This document shows, piece after piece, positions 23,597 to 33,642 of a DNA stretch of 45,009 nucleotides. Below the pieces are notes generated by a model. That model saw only the letters and a program-made list of their open reading frames with translations. It did no database searches and had not been told where the DNA came from. Source of the stretch: Thiotrichales bacterium (lineage in GTDB: Bacteria > Pseudomonadota > Gammaproteobacteria > HK1). The stretch is from positions 1 through 45,009 of the forward strand of contig JAPOSC010000077.1 in NCBI GenBank assembly GCA_026709935.1, in the 5' to 3' direction. Every line of letters begins with the position of its first letter. Within the stretch, counting starts at the first letter, position 1. A program made the position numbers and the translations under genes.

Positions 23597-24888
23597 TCAG
23601 GCCAGTCGGAACCGGGCTGCCAACCCGTCCGCCACCGCCAGGCCGCGGCGGGTCGGGCGGAGCGCGCCGGCCTCGCACTGCACCAGCCCCTCCTCGGCCA
23701 GGGTCGCGATCAGCGGGCGGTTCAGCCCGTGCAGATCGACGCCGTACCGTAGTCGGTACCCCGGCAGGTCGATGCCCTCGACGGTGCGCAAACCCAGCAT
23801 CAGCGCCTCCAGCGCGAGCGCTTCGCCGTCGAGCGCTTCGTCGGCCTCGACCGCACGTTCGCCGCGGGTGATGCGTCGGGCGTAGTCGTGCAGCGCCCGG
23901 TGGTTCCACCACCGGTGGCGGGCCCCATCGAACGAGTGGGCCGAAGGCCCCAGGCCGAGGTAGGGCAGATGCCGCCAGTACTTCAGGTTGTGCTGCGAAC
24001 GGTGCCGCGGCGCCCGGGCGAAGTTGCTCACCTCGTAGGCCTCCCAGCCCGCATCGGCGAGACGGGCGTGGGTGGACGCGAAGAAGTCCGCCTGGGCACT
24101 CTCGGGCATCTCGGTGAGCCGCCCTCGCGCGCGGCGGCGCCCGAAGGCGGTGTCCTCGTGGATGGTGAGCTGGTAGCACGAAATGTGCTCGGGACCGAGC
24201 GCGAGGACGGTGTCGAGGTTCCCGGACCACGCCGCGAGGTCCTGACCGGGCAACCCGAACATCAGGTCCACCGAGACGGTGTCGAAACCGCCTTTCAGAC
24301 TCGTCTCGACCGCGCTTCGTGCCTCCCGTCCGTCGTGACGACGCCCGAGCGCGCGGAGCTCGGCGTCGTGGAACGACTGCACCCCCAGGCTGAGGAAGGA
24401 CACGCCGAGCGCCCGCCATTCGTCGACCCGTCCCGGAGTGACATCCTCCGGGTTGGCCTCCAGAAAAAGCTCTGCGTCGGAACGGACCGGCAGCTCGGAT
24501 CGCAGGGCTGCAAGCATCGGTTCGAGTTGGCCGGGGTCGAGCCGCGAAGGCGTCCCGCCGCCGACGTAGACGGTGTCGATCGGTCGGTCCCATGCGCTCC
24601 ACAACGCCGCCTCGGCCCGCAGCAGCGCGCCGAACGCCGTGCGCTCGGACGCCGAGCCGATCTGCACCGCGAAGTCGCAGTAAGGGCACACGGCGGAGCA
24701 GAACGGGACGTGCACGTAGAGCCCTGCACTCTCCGTCGGTTCCGGCGCTGATTCCACGACTGGCGCCGATTCCACCACCGTCGCTGACTCCACCACCGTC
24801 GCCGATTCCACGGCCGGCGCTGATTCCACCTCCGGCGTCGATTCCACCCCCGGTGCCGGTTCCACCACCGGTGCGGACGACACGACTC

Positions 24889-24892
<4 letters not shown>
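23597..24892 (-). CDS. HemW-type radical SAM heme chaperone, with N-terminal repeat extension
   Basis: A 431-residue radical SAM protein. Cys65, Cys69 and Cys72 (CSAVCPYC) bind the 4Fe-4S cluster, in the HemW context LYVHVPFCSAVCPYCDF. HNLKYWRHLPYLGLGPSAHSF is a HemW/HemN landmark. HemW carries heme to target proteins; the family was long mislabelled as oxygen-independent coproporphyrinogen III oxidase, but true HemN has a further Cys after CxxxCxxC, where Phe follows here. The GTG start overlaps the lepA stop (GTGA), supporting translational coupling. Family homology starts at about residue 57; residues 9-52 are an unusual repeat of ESAPVV-like hexapeptides. Confidence 0.88.
24737..24868 (-). 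repeat. In-frame 18-bp repeat coding for the HemW N-terminal extension
   Basis: The first 50-odd codons of hemW are built from degenerate repeats of about 18 bp, giving hexapeptides such as VVESAT and VVESAP. The stretch is low in complexity and acidic. It seems an in-frame expansion upstream of the conserved HemW core. The translated region should be disordered. Confidence 0.75.
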
Positions 24893-26685
<1,793 letters not shown>

Positions 26686-26755
26686 GGTCGATGTTCCCGG
26701 ATTCGCCACGCTTCGGATCGGTCGGGCCACGACGGATGGCCATGACGGATGACCG

Positions 26756-26777
26756 TGTGGATAGCCCTTGTGGATAG
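26756..26777. promoter_or_regulatory. Two DnaA-box-like 9-mers in the lepA leader
   Basis: On the minus strand CTATCCACA occurs twice, at 26764-26756 and 26777-26769, 13 bp apart. Each differs by one base from the DnaA box TTATCCACA. The direct repeat extends a few bases further (GGCTATCCACA). They lie in the divergent spacer between lepA and the indolepyruvate oxidoreductase gene. Confidence 0.35.
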
Positions 26778-26978
26778 CCATGCATGGCGCCACTCCGTCC
26801 AGGCAGCCGACAAGCATACATGCCCGCGCCGGCTACCTGCCGCCGTGATCCGCCCGCCGTGATTCACGCGTAGTACTCTACGTGTCGCCAGCGGGAATTG
26901 CTGTTCGACCGCGGCTCGGCCTGCGTCGAGTCTGCATCGTCCGGGCGCGCCGTCTCGACTCACCCGATTGAGGAACGT

Positions 26979-29900
26979 ATGTCCATGAGTCAGTCCACCA
27001 TCGAACTCGCCGCCGTCGACCTCGACGACAAGTACACGCGCGAGCGCGGCCGCGTCTTCCTCACCGGCATCCAGGCGCTGGTGCGGCTGGTGCTGACCCA
27101 GCGCCGGCGCGACCTCGCGGCCGGGCACCATACCGCCGGCTATATCAGTGGTTATCGGGGATCGCCCCTCGGCGGGCTCGATCTCCAGCTCGATCGGGCG
27201 AAGGTGCACCTCGAACCGCACCACGTGGTGTTCCAGCCCGGCGTCAACGAAGACATCGCGGCCACCGCCTGCTGGGGCACGCAGCAGGCCGAGCTCGACG
27301 GCGAGGGCGCGTACGACGGCGTGTTCTGCCTCTGGTACGGCAAGGGGCCGGGGGTCGACCGCTCCGGCGATGCGCTGCGTCACGCGAACCTCGCGGGCAC
27401 TTCGCGACTCGGGGGAGTGGTGGCCCTGCTCGGCGACGATCACACCTGCGAGTCGTCGACCACCGCGCACCACAGCGAGTACGCGATGGTGGACGCCTCC
27501 ATCCCGGTGCTCAATCCGGCCGGGGTGCAGGAGATCCTCGACTACGGGCTCCATGCGTTTGCGCTTTCGCGCTACAGCGGTGCCTGGGCCGCACTCAAGT
27601 GCATTCACGACACCGTCGAGGCCGCCGCCTCGGTGGAGATCGATCCCGAACGGGTCGAGATCGTCATCCCCGACGATCCGATCGTCCCCCCGGAGGGCCT
27701 CGGTATCCGCTGGCCGGATACGCCGCAGGCGCAGGAGAAACGGCTCTACGAGCAAAAGCTGGAGGCGGTGAAGGCGTTCTGCCGCGCCAATCGGCTCGAC
27801 CGCACGGTGTGGGACTCGGACCGGGCGTGGTTCGGGGTCGCGACCACCGGGAAGTCGTACCTCGATGTCCGCCAGGCGTTCGACGATCTGGGCATCGACG
27901 AGGCGGCGGCGCGCCGGATCGGCATCCGGCTCTACAAGGTGGCGATGCCGTTTCCGCTGGAGCCGGAGGGTGCGAGGCGGTTCGCCGAAGGGCTCGACGC
28001 CGTGCTTGTCGTCGAGGAGAAGCGCGCCCTCATCGAAACCCAGCTCAAGGAGGTGTTGTACGCGATGCCCGGTGCGCCCTCTGTCCTGGGCAAACTCGAC
28101 GAGTCCGGACGCCTGCTGTTCCCGGCCGCGGGTCGGCTCGATACCAACCATATCGCGGTGGAGATCGGTCGCCGGCTTCTCGCCCGGAGCGCCACTCTCG
28201 ATGGGCTGGCGGAGCGGGTTGCGACCCTCGAAGCGATCGTGACCGGCGGTGCCCCGGACACTGCGGCGCTCGTGCGCACGCCGTACTTCTGCCCGGGTTG
28301 CCCGCACAACACCTCGACCCGGGTGCCGGAGGGGAGCCGGGCGCTCGCCGGCATCGGATGCCACTACATGGCCCAGTTCATGGATCGCTCCACCGCCCGC
28401 TACACCCACATGGGCGGGGAGGGCGCAAGCTGGATCGGCGAGGCGAGGTTCAGCCGGCGCGGGCACGTCTTCCAGAACATCGGGGACGGGACCTACTTCC
28501 ACTCGGGGCTGCTCTCCATCCGGGCCGCGATCGCGGCCGGGGTGAACGTCACGTTCAAGATCCTCTATAACGACGCGGTGGCGATGACCGGCGGCCAACC
28601 GATGGACGGGCCGCTGACAGTGCCGATCATCACCCGCCAGATGCAGGCCGAGGGCGCGCGCCGCGTCGTGGTGGTGACCGACGAGCCCGAGAAGTACGGT
28701 TCGCGGTCGGGGCTTGCCCCCGGCGCCGCCGTGCACCACCGCCGAGAGCTCGATGCGGTGCAGAGGATGCTTCGCGACATCGCCGGGGTCACCGTCCTCG
28801 TCTACGACCAGACCTGCGCGGCGGAGAAGCGCCGCCGGCGCAAGCGCGGGAAGTTCCCCGATCCGCCCCGGCGCGCCTTCATCAACCCCGCGGTCTGCGA
28901 GGGATGCGGCGACTGCGGGGTGAAGTCGAACTGCGTCGCCGTGGTTCCGCTCGAGACGGAGTTCGGGCGCAAGCGCGCCATCGACCAGTCGGCGTGCAAC
29001 AAGGACTTCTCCTGCGTCGAGGGGTTCTGCCCGAGCTTCGTCACCGTGCACGGCGGGCGCCTGCGCAAGGGGGTGGGCGTATCGCGCGCCGGCGACCCCG
29101 AGCCCCCGCCGTCGGAACCCTCGCTCCCGGCCCTGGACCGGCCCTGCGAGATTATCGTCACCGGGGTCGGGGGCACCGGGGTGATCACCATCGGCGCCCT
29201 GCTCGGCATGGCCGCGCACCTGGAGTCGAAGGGCTGTTCGGTGCTCGATCAGACCGGGCTGGCGCAGAAGGGGGGGGCGGTGGTGAGTCACGTGCGGATC
29301 GCGGCGCGCCCCGACGACATCACCACCACCCGGATCGCGAACGGCGCGGCGGACCTGGTGCTCGGCTGCGACGTGGTGGTCACCGCGGACGCCGGCACCC
29401 GCGCGACGATGCGCACCGGGCGAACCGCAGTGGTGGTCAACACCCAGGAGACCATGACCGGCGACTTCACCCGCGACGCGGACCTCGTCTTCCCCGCCGA
29501 CGCGCTGATGCACAGCATCGAGCGTGCAGCCGGGGCCCGGCAGGTGGACCGGATCGACGCCACCCGCATCGCGACCGCCCTCACCGGCGACGCCATCGCC
29601 ACCAACATGTTCATGCTCGGCTACGCGTGGCAGAAGGGACGCATCCCGCTTTCGGCCGCCGCCATCCGGCGCGCCATCGACATCAACGGGGTCGCGGTGG
29701 CTTCGAACCTGAGCGCGTTCGACTGGGGCCGGCGCACCGCGGCTGACCGCGACGCGGTGGTGGACCAGGCCGGATTGGGTGCGGATGTGTCGCCGCCGGC
29801 CCGAATCGCCCCGGGGATCGACGTGGCCTCGCCGCGTCGCCCCGAAGGACTGGAGGCCGTGGTCGAGCGCCGCGCAGCGTTCCTCGGGCAGTACCAGGAC

Positions 29901-30503
29901 GCGGCGTACGCCGCCCGATACCGGACGCTGGTCGAGCGGGTGCGCGAGGCCGAGCGGGCTCGCGCGAAGGGGATGCGCGGTCTGGCCGAGGCGGTCGCCC
30001 GCGGCTATTTCAAGCTGCTCGCGTACAAGGACGAGTACGAAGTCGCGCGCCTGCACGCGGCCCCGGAGTTCCGGCGTCGGATCGTGGCGACGTTCGAGGG
30101 GGACTACTCGCTCGAATTCCACCTCGCGCCGCCGCTGTTCGCGCGGCGTGACCCGGCGACTGGTGCGCCCCGCAAGTCACGCTACGGCCCGTGGATGATG
30201 CGGGTATTCGAGGTACTGGCGCGGTTCAGGCGGCTGCGCGGCACGGTGCTCGACCCCTTCGGATACACGCGCGAGCGCCGCCAGGAACGGCACCTGATCG
30301 GACGCTACGAGGAGGTGGTGTCTTCGCTCCTCGACCGGCTCGACCACGCCAACCACGCGGTCGCGGTCGAGATCGCCTCCCTGCCGGAACGGATCCGCGG
30401 CTTCGGCCACATCAAGGCGCGAAGCATCGACGAAGCCGAACGCCGCGAGGCCGAGCTGCTGGAGCGGTTCGGGGCCGCGGCCGATCCGCCGGAGGCGGCG
30501 TGA
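26979..30503 (+). CDS. Indolepyruvate ferredoxin oxidoreductase, fused alpha/beta (IorA-IorB type)
   Basis: A 1174-residue thiamine diphosphate enzyme that oxidatively decarboxylates aryl or branched 2-oxoacids from amino acid breakdown to acyl-CoA. The N-terminal region (residues about 40-420) has the pyruvate-ferredoxin-oxidoreductase fold opening GYISGYRGSPLGGLD. The TPP-binding domain includes IGDGTYFHSGLLSIRAAI (about 500-520) and NDAVAMTGGQPMDGP. A ferredoxin-like Cys cluster begins at Cys640 (CEGCGDCGVKSNC...CNKDFSC...FCPS). The gamma-type domain VTGVGGTGVITIGALLG follows near 730. GAGGAAC precedes ATG 26979. The single-chain fused form is common in aerobic proteobacteria, and length fits. 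It stands alone. Confidence 0.95.
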   Translation: MSMSQSTIELAAVDLDDKYTRERGRVFLTGIQALVRLVLTQRRRDLAAGHHTAGYISGYRGSPLGGLDLQLDRAKVHLEPHHVVFQPGVNEDIAATACWGTQQAELDGEGAYDGVFCLWYGKGPGVDRSGDALRHANLAGTSRLGGVVALLGDDHTCESSTTAHHSEYAMVDASIPVLNPAGVQEILDYGLHAFALSRYSGAWAALKCIHDTVEAAASVEIDPERVEIVIPDDPIVPPEGLGIRWPDTPQAQEKRLYEQKLEAVKAFCRANRLDRTVWDSDRAWFGVATTGKSYLDVRQAFDDLGIDEAAARRIGIRLYKVAMPFPLEPEGARRFAEGLDAVLVVEEKRALIETQLKEVLYAMPGAPSVLGKLDESGRLLFPAAGRLDTNHIAVEIGRRLLARSATLDGLAERVATLEAIVTGGAPDTAALVRTPYFCPGCPHNTSTRVPEGSRALAGIGCHYMAQFMDRSTARYTHMGGEGASWIGEARFSRRGHVFQNIGDGTYFHSGLLSIRAAIAAGVNVTFKILYNDAVAMTGGQPMDGPLTVPIITRQMQAEGARRVVVVTDEPEKYGSRSGLAPGAAVHHRRELDAVQRMLRDIAGVTVLVYDQTCAAEKRRRRKRGKFPDPPRRAFINPAVCEGCGDCGVKSNCVAVVPLETEFGRKRAIDQSACNKDFSCVEGFCPSFVTVHGGRLRKGVGVSRAGDPEPPPSEPSLPALDRPCEIIVTGVGGTGVITIGALLGMAAHLESKGCSVLDQTGLAQKGGAVVSHVRIAARPDDITTTRIANGAADLVLGCDVVVTADAGTRATMRTGRTAVVVNTQETMTGDFTRDADLVFPADALMHSIERAAGARQVDRIDATRIATALTGDAIATNMFMLGYAWQKGRIPLSAAAIRRAIDINGVAVASNLSAFDWGRRTAADRDAVVDQAGLGADVSPPARIAPGIDVASPRRPEGLEAVVERRAAFLGQYQDAAYAARYRTLVERVREAERARAKGMRGLAEAVARGYFKLLAYKDEYEVARLHAAPEFRRRIVATFEGDYSLEFHLAPPLFARRDPATGAPRKSRYGPWMMRVFEVLARFRRLRGTVLDPFGYTRERRQERHLIGRYEEVVSSLLDRLDHANHAVAVEIASLPERIRGFGHIKARSIDEAERREAELLERFGAAADPPEAA

Positions 30504-30675
30504 GGAAGATGGATTCGGCCCACTCCGCCGGGGGATCGTCACCCGCCGCCGCTCACCGTGACGCCTGTGCGGTGCCGCGCGGACAATGGGTGCGTGTGCC
30601 GACGACATCCCGGGCCGAGCATGTCAGGTCACCTGTCGAATGATCGGACAGTACGACAGCCAATTTCTGTCGGGT

Positions 30676-30811
30676 CGGAACATGGGCTCGGAATCACTCC
30701 GAATGCACGCGAAGGGCAGCCCATCACGACGAGCCGCTCTCGGGGTCGGAACATGAGTTCGAAATGCCCCGAATGGACATTCCGCACCTCGAAATCATGC
30801 CGGAATCGCGC
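30676..30811. repeat. Two tandem copies of a dispersed repeat upstream of the DUF1007 gene
   Basis: A block starting CGGAACATG occurs at 30676 and again at 30747. The second (30747-30811) continues through CCCCGAATGGACATTCC to GCCGGAATCGCGC, and a third copy with the same spacing is at 44570-44635. The rest of this roughly 350-bp spacer holds a perfect 5+1+5 palindrome, CAGGTCACCTG (30625-30635), and no gene. The repeats might be ends of a mobile element, but no transposase is seen. Confidence 0.7.
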
Positions 30812-30853
30812 CAGCGTGGCGGTCTCTCGGAGCGCCGGCGGGAGTCGCTGACG

Positions 30854-31453
30854 ATGCGAAGCGCTCTCGGGGCATGCCTGCCGGCCGCCGTGGCGGTCCT
30901 TTCCGCTTTCTTGCTGGCGACCACGTCGGCGCTCGCCAACCCCCACGTCTGGGTCGAGTCCCGGATCACCTTCGAGTTCGAGGACCATCGGGTCGAAGCG
31001 CTCTTGTTCGAGTGGCGGTTCGACGATTTCTACAGCTCCCACGCCATCCGGACCCACGATCTCGACCGCGACGGCGCGCTCGCCCCCGAAGAGGTGGAGG
31101 CGCTTCGCGGGGACACGTTCGACCCGCTTGCGCGTTTCGACTATCACGTGCATGTCTGGGCGGGGGGTGCGAGACGCGAAGGGCACACAGTGGAGCGGTT
31201 CTCGGCGAGGGTCGAGGGTGAGCGCCTCGTGTTCGAGTTCTCGGTGCCGGTCACGCCACCCGCCGACCCGGTTGAAGGTCCCTTGGTCGTCAGCCTGTTC
31301 GACGGCGGGAACGAGGTGGACTTCCGGTTCGCCGAGTCGAACTTCCTGCTCGCCGACGGTGAGGTCGCAGCGCATTGCCGGTTCCGGATCGCGCGCGGCC
31401 GGGGCGAGCAGTCCGGGCACCCTCGTCCCGTGACGCTCGCGTGCGGAGGATGA
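30854..31453 (+). CDS. DUF1007 periplasmic protein, partner of the Ni/Co transporter
   Basis: A 199-residue secreted protein. The signal peptide covers residues 1-28, with cleavage after ALA, directly before [14 protein letters not shown], the opening typical of DUF1007. An EF-hand-like loop, [12 protein letters not shown], has Asp and Glu at the expected calcium-ligand positions and might bind a divalent ion. The family is encoded with NicO/RcnA-type metal transporters, as here: the transporter starts 5 nt after the stop. A role in delivering or sensing metal at the periplasmic face is inference from context. An in-frame ATG at 30764 would add 30 residues before the signal and is unlikely. 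Confidence 0.85.
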   Translation: MRSALGACLPAAVAVLSAFLLATTSALANPHVWVESRITFEFEDHRVEALLFEWRFDDFYSSHAIRTHDLDRDGALAPEEVEALRGDTFDPLARFDYHVHVWAGGARREGHTVERFSARVEGERLVFEFSVPVTPPADPVEGPLVVSLFDGGNEVDFRFAESNFLLADGEVAAHCRFRIARGRGEQSGHPRPVTLACGG

Positions 31454-31457
31454 GCTC

Positions 31458-32792
31458 ATGATGATCGACGGCAGGTCTCGCAGGCGGGGAATTCCGGGCG
31501 TGAGCGCGCCGGTCGTGGCCACCACCGACCTCGCAGAGCGTGTCTTCGAAAGCGACAAGTGGCGCATTCGGGACGCGGGCACGCTGGCCGCGACGTGGGT
31601 GGCCGGGTTGCTGCTGGTCCTGTTCGCCGTCCCGTCCGCGCTGTCCCAGACCACGGTTCAGGCTGCGGCTGAGGCCACGACTCAGGCCACGACTCAGGCC
31701 ATGACTCAGGCCACGACCCAAGCCACGACCCAGGCCGCAACCCGGACCACGACTCAGGTCACGATCCAAGCTACGACTCAGGCCACGACCCAGGCCACGA
31801 CCCAGGCCACGGTTCAGGCGCCGACGGTGGAGATCGTCGAGGAAGAGACCGGCGCGTTCGCGGCGCTCACTCACTACATCGTCGAGTTCCAGCGCCGCGC
31901 GAACGCCGAGATCGCGACGCACATGAACGCCATCGAACGGGGTGACGATCTCGGAGCGTTTTTCCTCGGTCTCGCGATTGCGTTTGCCTACGGGGTCATC
32001 CATGCGTTCGGGCCCGGGCACGGCAAGTTCGTCGTCGTCTCGTACTTCCTCGGTCGAGAGGTGAAGGTGGTGCGCGGCGTCGTGATGGCGGCCCAGGTCG
32101 CGATCGTCCACGTCATCGCGGCCGTCATCATCGTGTGGCTGGCGGACGCGGTGCTCCAGGCCGGCTTTGGAATCGGGCTCTCGGAGGTGCCGGGGGTGCG
32201 CGCCGCGAGCTTCCTGATCATCGTCGGCATCGGCGGGTACATGCTGTACCAGGCGGTGCAGACCTCGATGAGCACGGCCGCCGCCGGACACGGTCACAGC
32301 CACGGTCATGGTCACGGGCATGACCACAGCCACGGGCATGACCACAGCCACGGGCATGGGCACAGTCACGGGCACGGCCACAGCCACGGGCACGACCACA
32401 GTCACGGACACGGGCACAGTCATAGGCACGGCCATAGTCACGGACATGGCCACAGTCACGGCCGCCTCGAAGGCGGCATCTTGGCCCTGGCGGCCGGCAT
32501 GGTGCCGTGTCCGGGAGCGGTGCTGATCATGCTCTACGCGGTGGCCAACGGCATGATCTATCCCGGCTTCCTGCTTGTGGCCGCGATGTCGCTCGGCATC
32601 GGTCTGTGCATCTGCGTGCTGGGGGTCGGCGCGATTCTCGCCCGTCAGACCGCCATGCGGGTCATGGAGAGCGCGGGCGGCAGCCGGGGCGTCGCGGCAC
32701 TGCGCAACACCATGAACTACGCCGGAGCCACCTTCGTGACTCTGGTCGGGCTGGTGTCCTTCATCGCATTCCTCGACGTGCCGCTGGGTTGA
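31458..32792 (+). CDS. NicO/RcnA-family Ni/Co transporter with TQA repeats and a 29-His loop
   Basis: A 444-residue membrane protein of the HoxN/NicO/RcnA group. It has a hydrophobic segment at about 43-63, then a Thr-Gln-Ala repeat domain (64-121), then the family core: [20 protein letters not shown] with its histidines, further helices, a cytoplasmic or periplasmic loop at about 278-335 made of alternating histidine (HGHSHGHD pattern, about 29 His), and [12 protein letters not shown] in the last helices. The His loop probably binds Ni, Co or Zn. RcnA exports Ni/Co, while NicT-type proteins import, so direction is not certain; the PCPGA and HGHSH features fit the RcnA-like export group. It is cotranscribed with the DUF1007 gene. 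Confidence 0.88.
   Translation: MMIDGRSRRRGIPGVSAPVVATTDLAERVFESDKWRIRDAGTLAATWVAGLLLVLFAVPSALSQTTVQAAAEATTQATTQAMTQATTQATTQAATRTTTQVTIQATTQATTQATTQATVQAPTVEIVEEETGAFAALTHYIVEFQRRANAEIATHMNAIERGDDLGAFFLGLAIAFAYGVIHAFGPGHGKFVVVSYFLGREVKVVRGVVMAAQVAIVHVIAAVIIVWLADAVLQAGFGIGLSEVPGVRAASFLIIVGIGGYMLYQAVQTSMSTAAAGHGHSHGHGHGHDHSHGHDHSHGHGHSHGHGHSHGHDHSHGHGHSHRHGHSHGHGHSHGRLEGGILALAAGMVPCPGAVLIMLYAVANGMIYPGFLLVAAMSLGIGLCICVLGVGAILARQTAMRVMESAGGSRGVAALRNTMNYAGATFVTLVGLVSFIAFLDVPLG
31647..31820 (+). repeat. In-frame 12-bp repeat coding for the TQA domain
   Basis: About 12 degenerate copies of a 12-bp unit (variants of CAGGCCACGACT) encode ATTQ-type tetrapeptides at residues 64-121 of the Ni/Co transporter. 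The repeat number is probably variable. The encoded stretch has no charge apart from isolated residues and should be extended or mucin-like. Confidence 0.9.
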
Positions 32793-32862
32793 TCCGGAAA
32801 TCACCAGTTCCCTGCAAGGATCGGAGGATCGCTCAGGCTGGAATGGCTCCGATTCGAGGGCC

Positions 32863-32923
32863 GGTGAGAAATACGGCCGGATGCTCGTCTTCTTCCCGTA
32901 CGCCTTGATACGCATTTCTCACC
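32863..32923. repeat. Inverted repeat downstream of the Ni/Co transporter
   Basis: GGTGAGAAATACG (32863-32875) pairs with CGCATTTCTCACC (32911-32923) at 12 of 13 positions, across a 35-bp loop. ACCAGTTC follows the second arm and also occurs earlier, about 32807, so the block may be a small mobile or regulatory element. It lies between the transporter and the DUF4143 remnant. Confidence 0.5.
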
Positions 32924-32977
32924 AGTTCTCGGCTGCGGGCACGGATCTGGCTGTTTTCGCCGCGGGTACCGGCGGCT

Positions 32978-33619
32978 TCAGGACCGGGCTCGCAGCTCGG
33001 CGGCCAGCCCCCGCACGCTGATCGCCTCCAGGGTTTCCGACATCGGATAACGGTCGTCCCCGGCGTGTACGACGAACGCGCGGGCCGGCTTCAGATCCGC
33101 ACCGGCGATGTGGAAGCCGCGCCCGACCCTGGCGGACAGCGAGCGCTTGATCTCGACCGCCCAGCAGGTGCCGTCGTCGTGCTCGATCACGAGGTCGATC
33201 TCGGCACCGGCGCTCGTGCGGTAGAAGTATGGCGCCGCTCGCGGCGGCAGGACCGAGACCAGCGTCTCGATGACATGGCCTTCCCAGCTTTCCCTGACCA
33301 CCGGATGCCCGGCGAGTTGCTCCAGCGACCTGATTCCGAGCAGGGCGTGCACCAGGCCGCTGTCGCGCACGTACACCTTCGGCGACTTCACCAGACGCTT
33401 GCCGACGTTGGCGCGAAAGGGCGGCAGGCGCCGCAGGAGCAGCAGGTCCGCCAGCAGGTCGATGTAGCGGGTCACCGACTGCGCGCTGACTTCCAGCGCT
33501 CTGGCCAGCATGGATGCGTTGAGCATCGTTCCCTGACGGTGCGCCAGCATCGTCCACAGCCGTTCCAGGGTCGTGGCCGGGACACGCGGGCCGACCGGCG
33601 CCGGCCGGCCATTGCGCAA
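32978..33619 (-). pseudogene. Truncated DUF4143 ATPase (AAA_14 domain missing)
   Basis: The 213-residue frame reads as the C-terminal half of an AAA_14/DUF4143 protein: the winged-helix block LNASMLARALEVSAQSVTRYIDLLADLLLLRRLPPF, the KRLVKSPKVYVRDSGLVHALLGI block, and the nuclease-like YRTSAGAEIDLVIEHDDG...WAVEIKRS. Full-length relatives have about 180 more N-terminal residues with a P-loop ATPase. Here homology begins abruptly about 10 residues into the frame, and 23 bp upstream the next gene's 3' end begins, so the ATPase half is gone. Family members are thought to be defence or toxin-like or mobile-associated ATPases. Residual product is possible but would lack the P-loop. Confidence 0.75.
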
Positions 33620-33642
33620 GCTCGTCCGGGGCTGCGGCTTGC

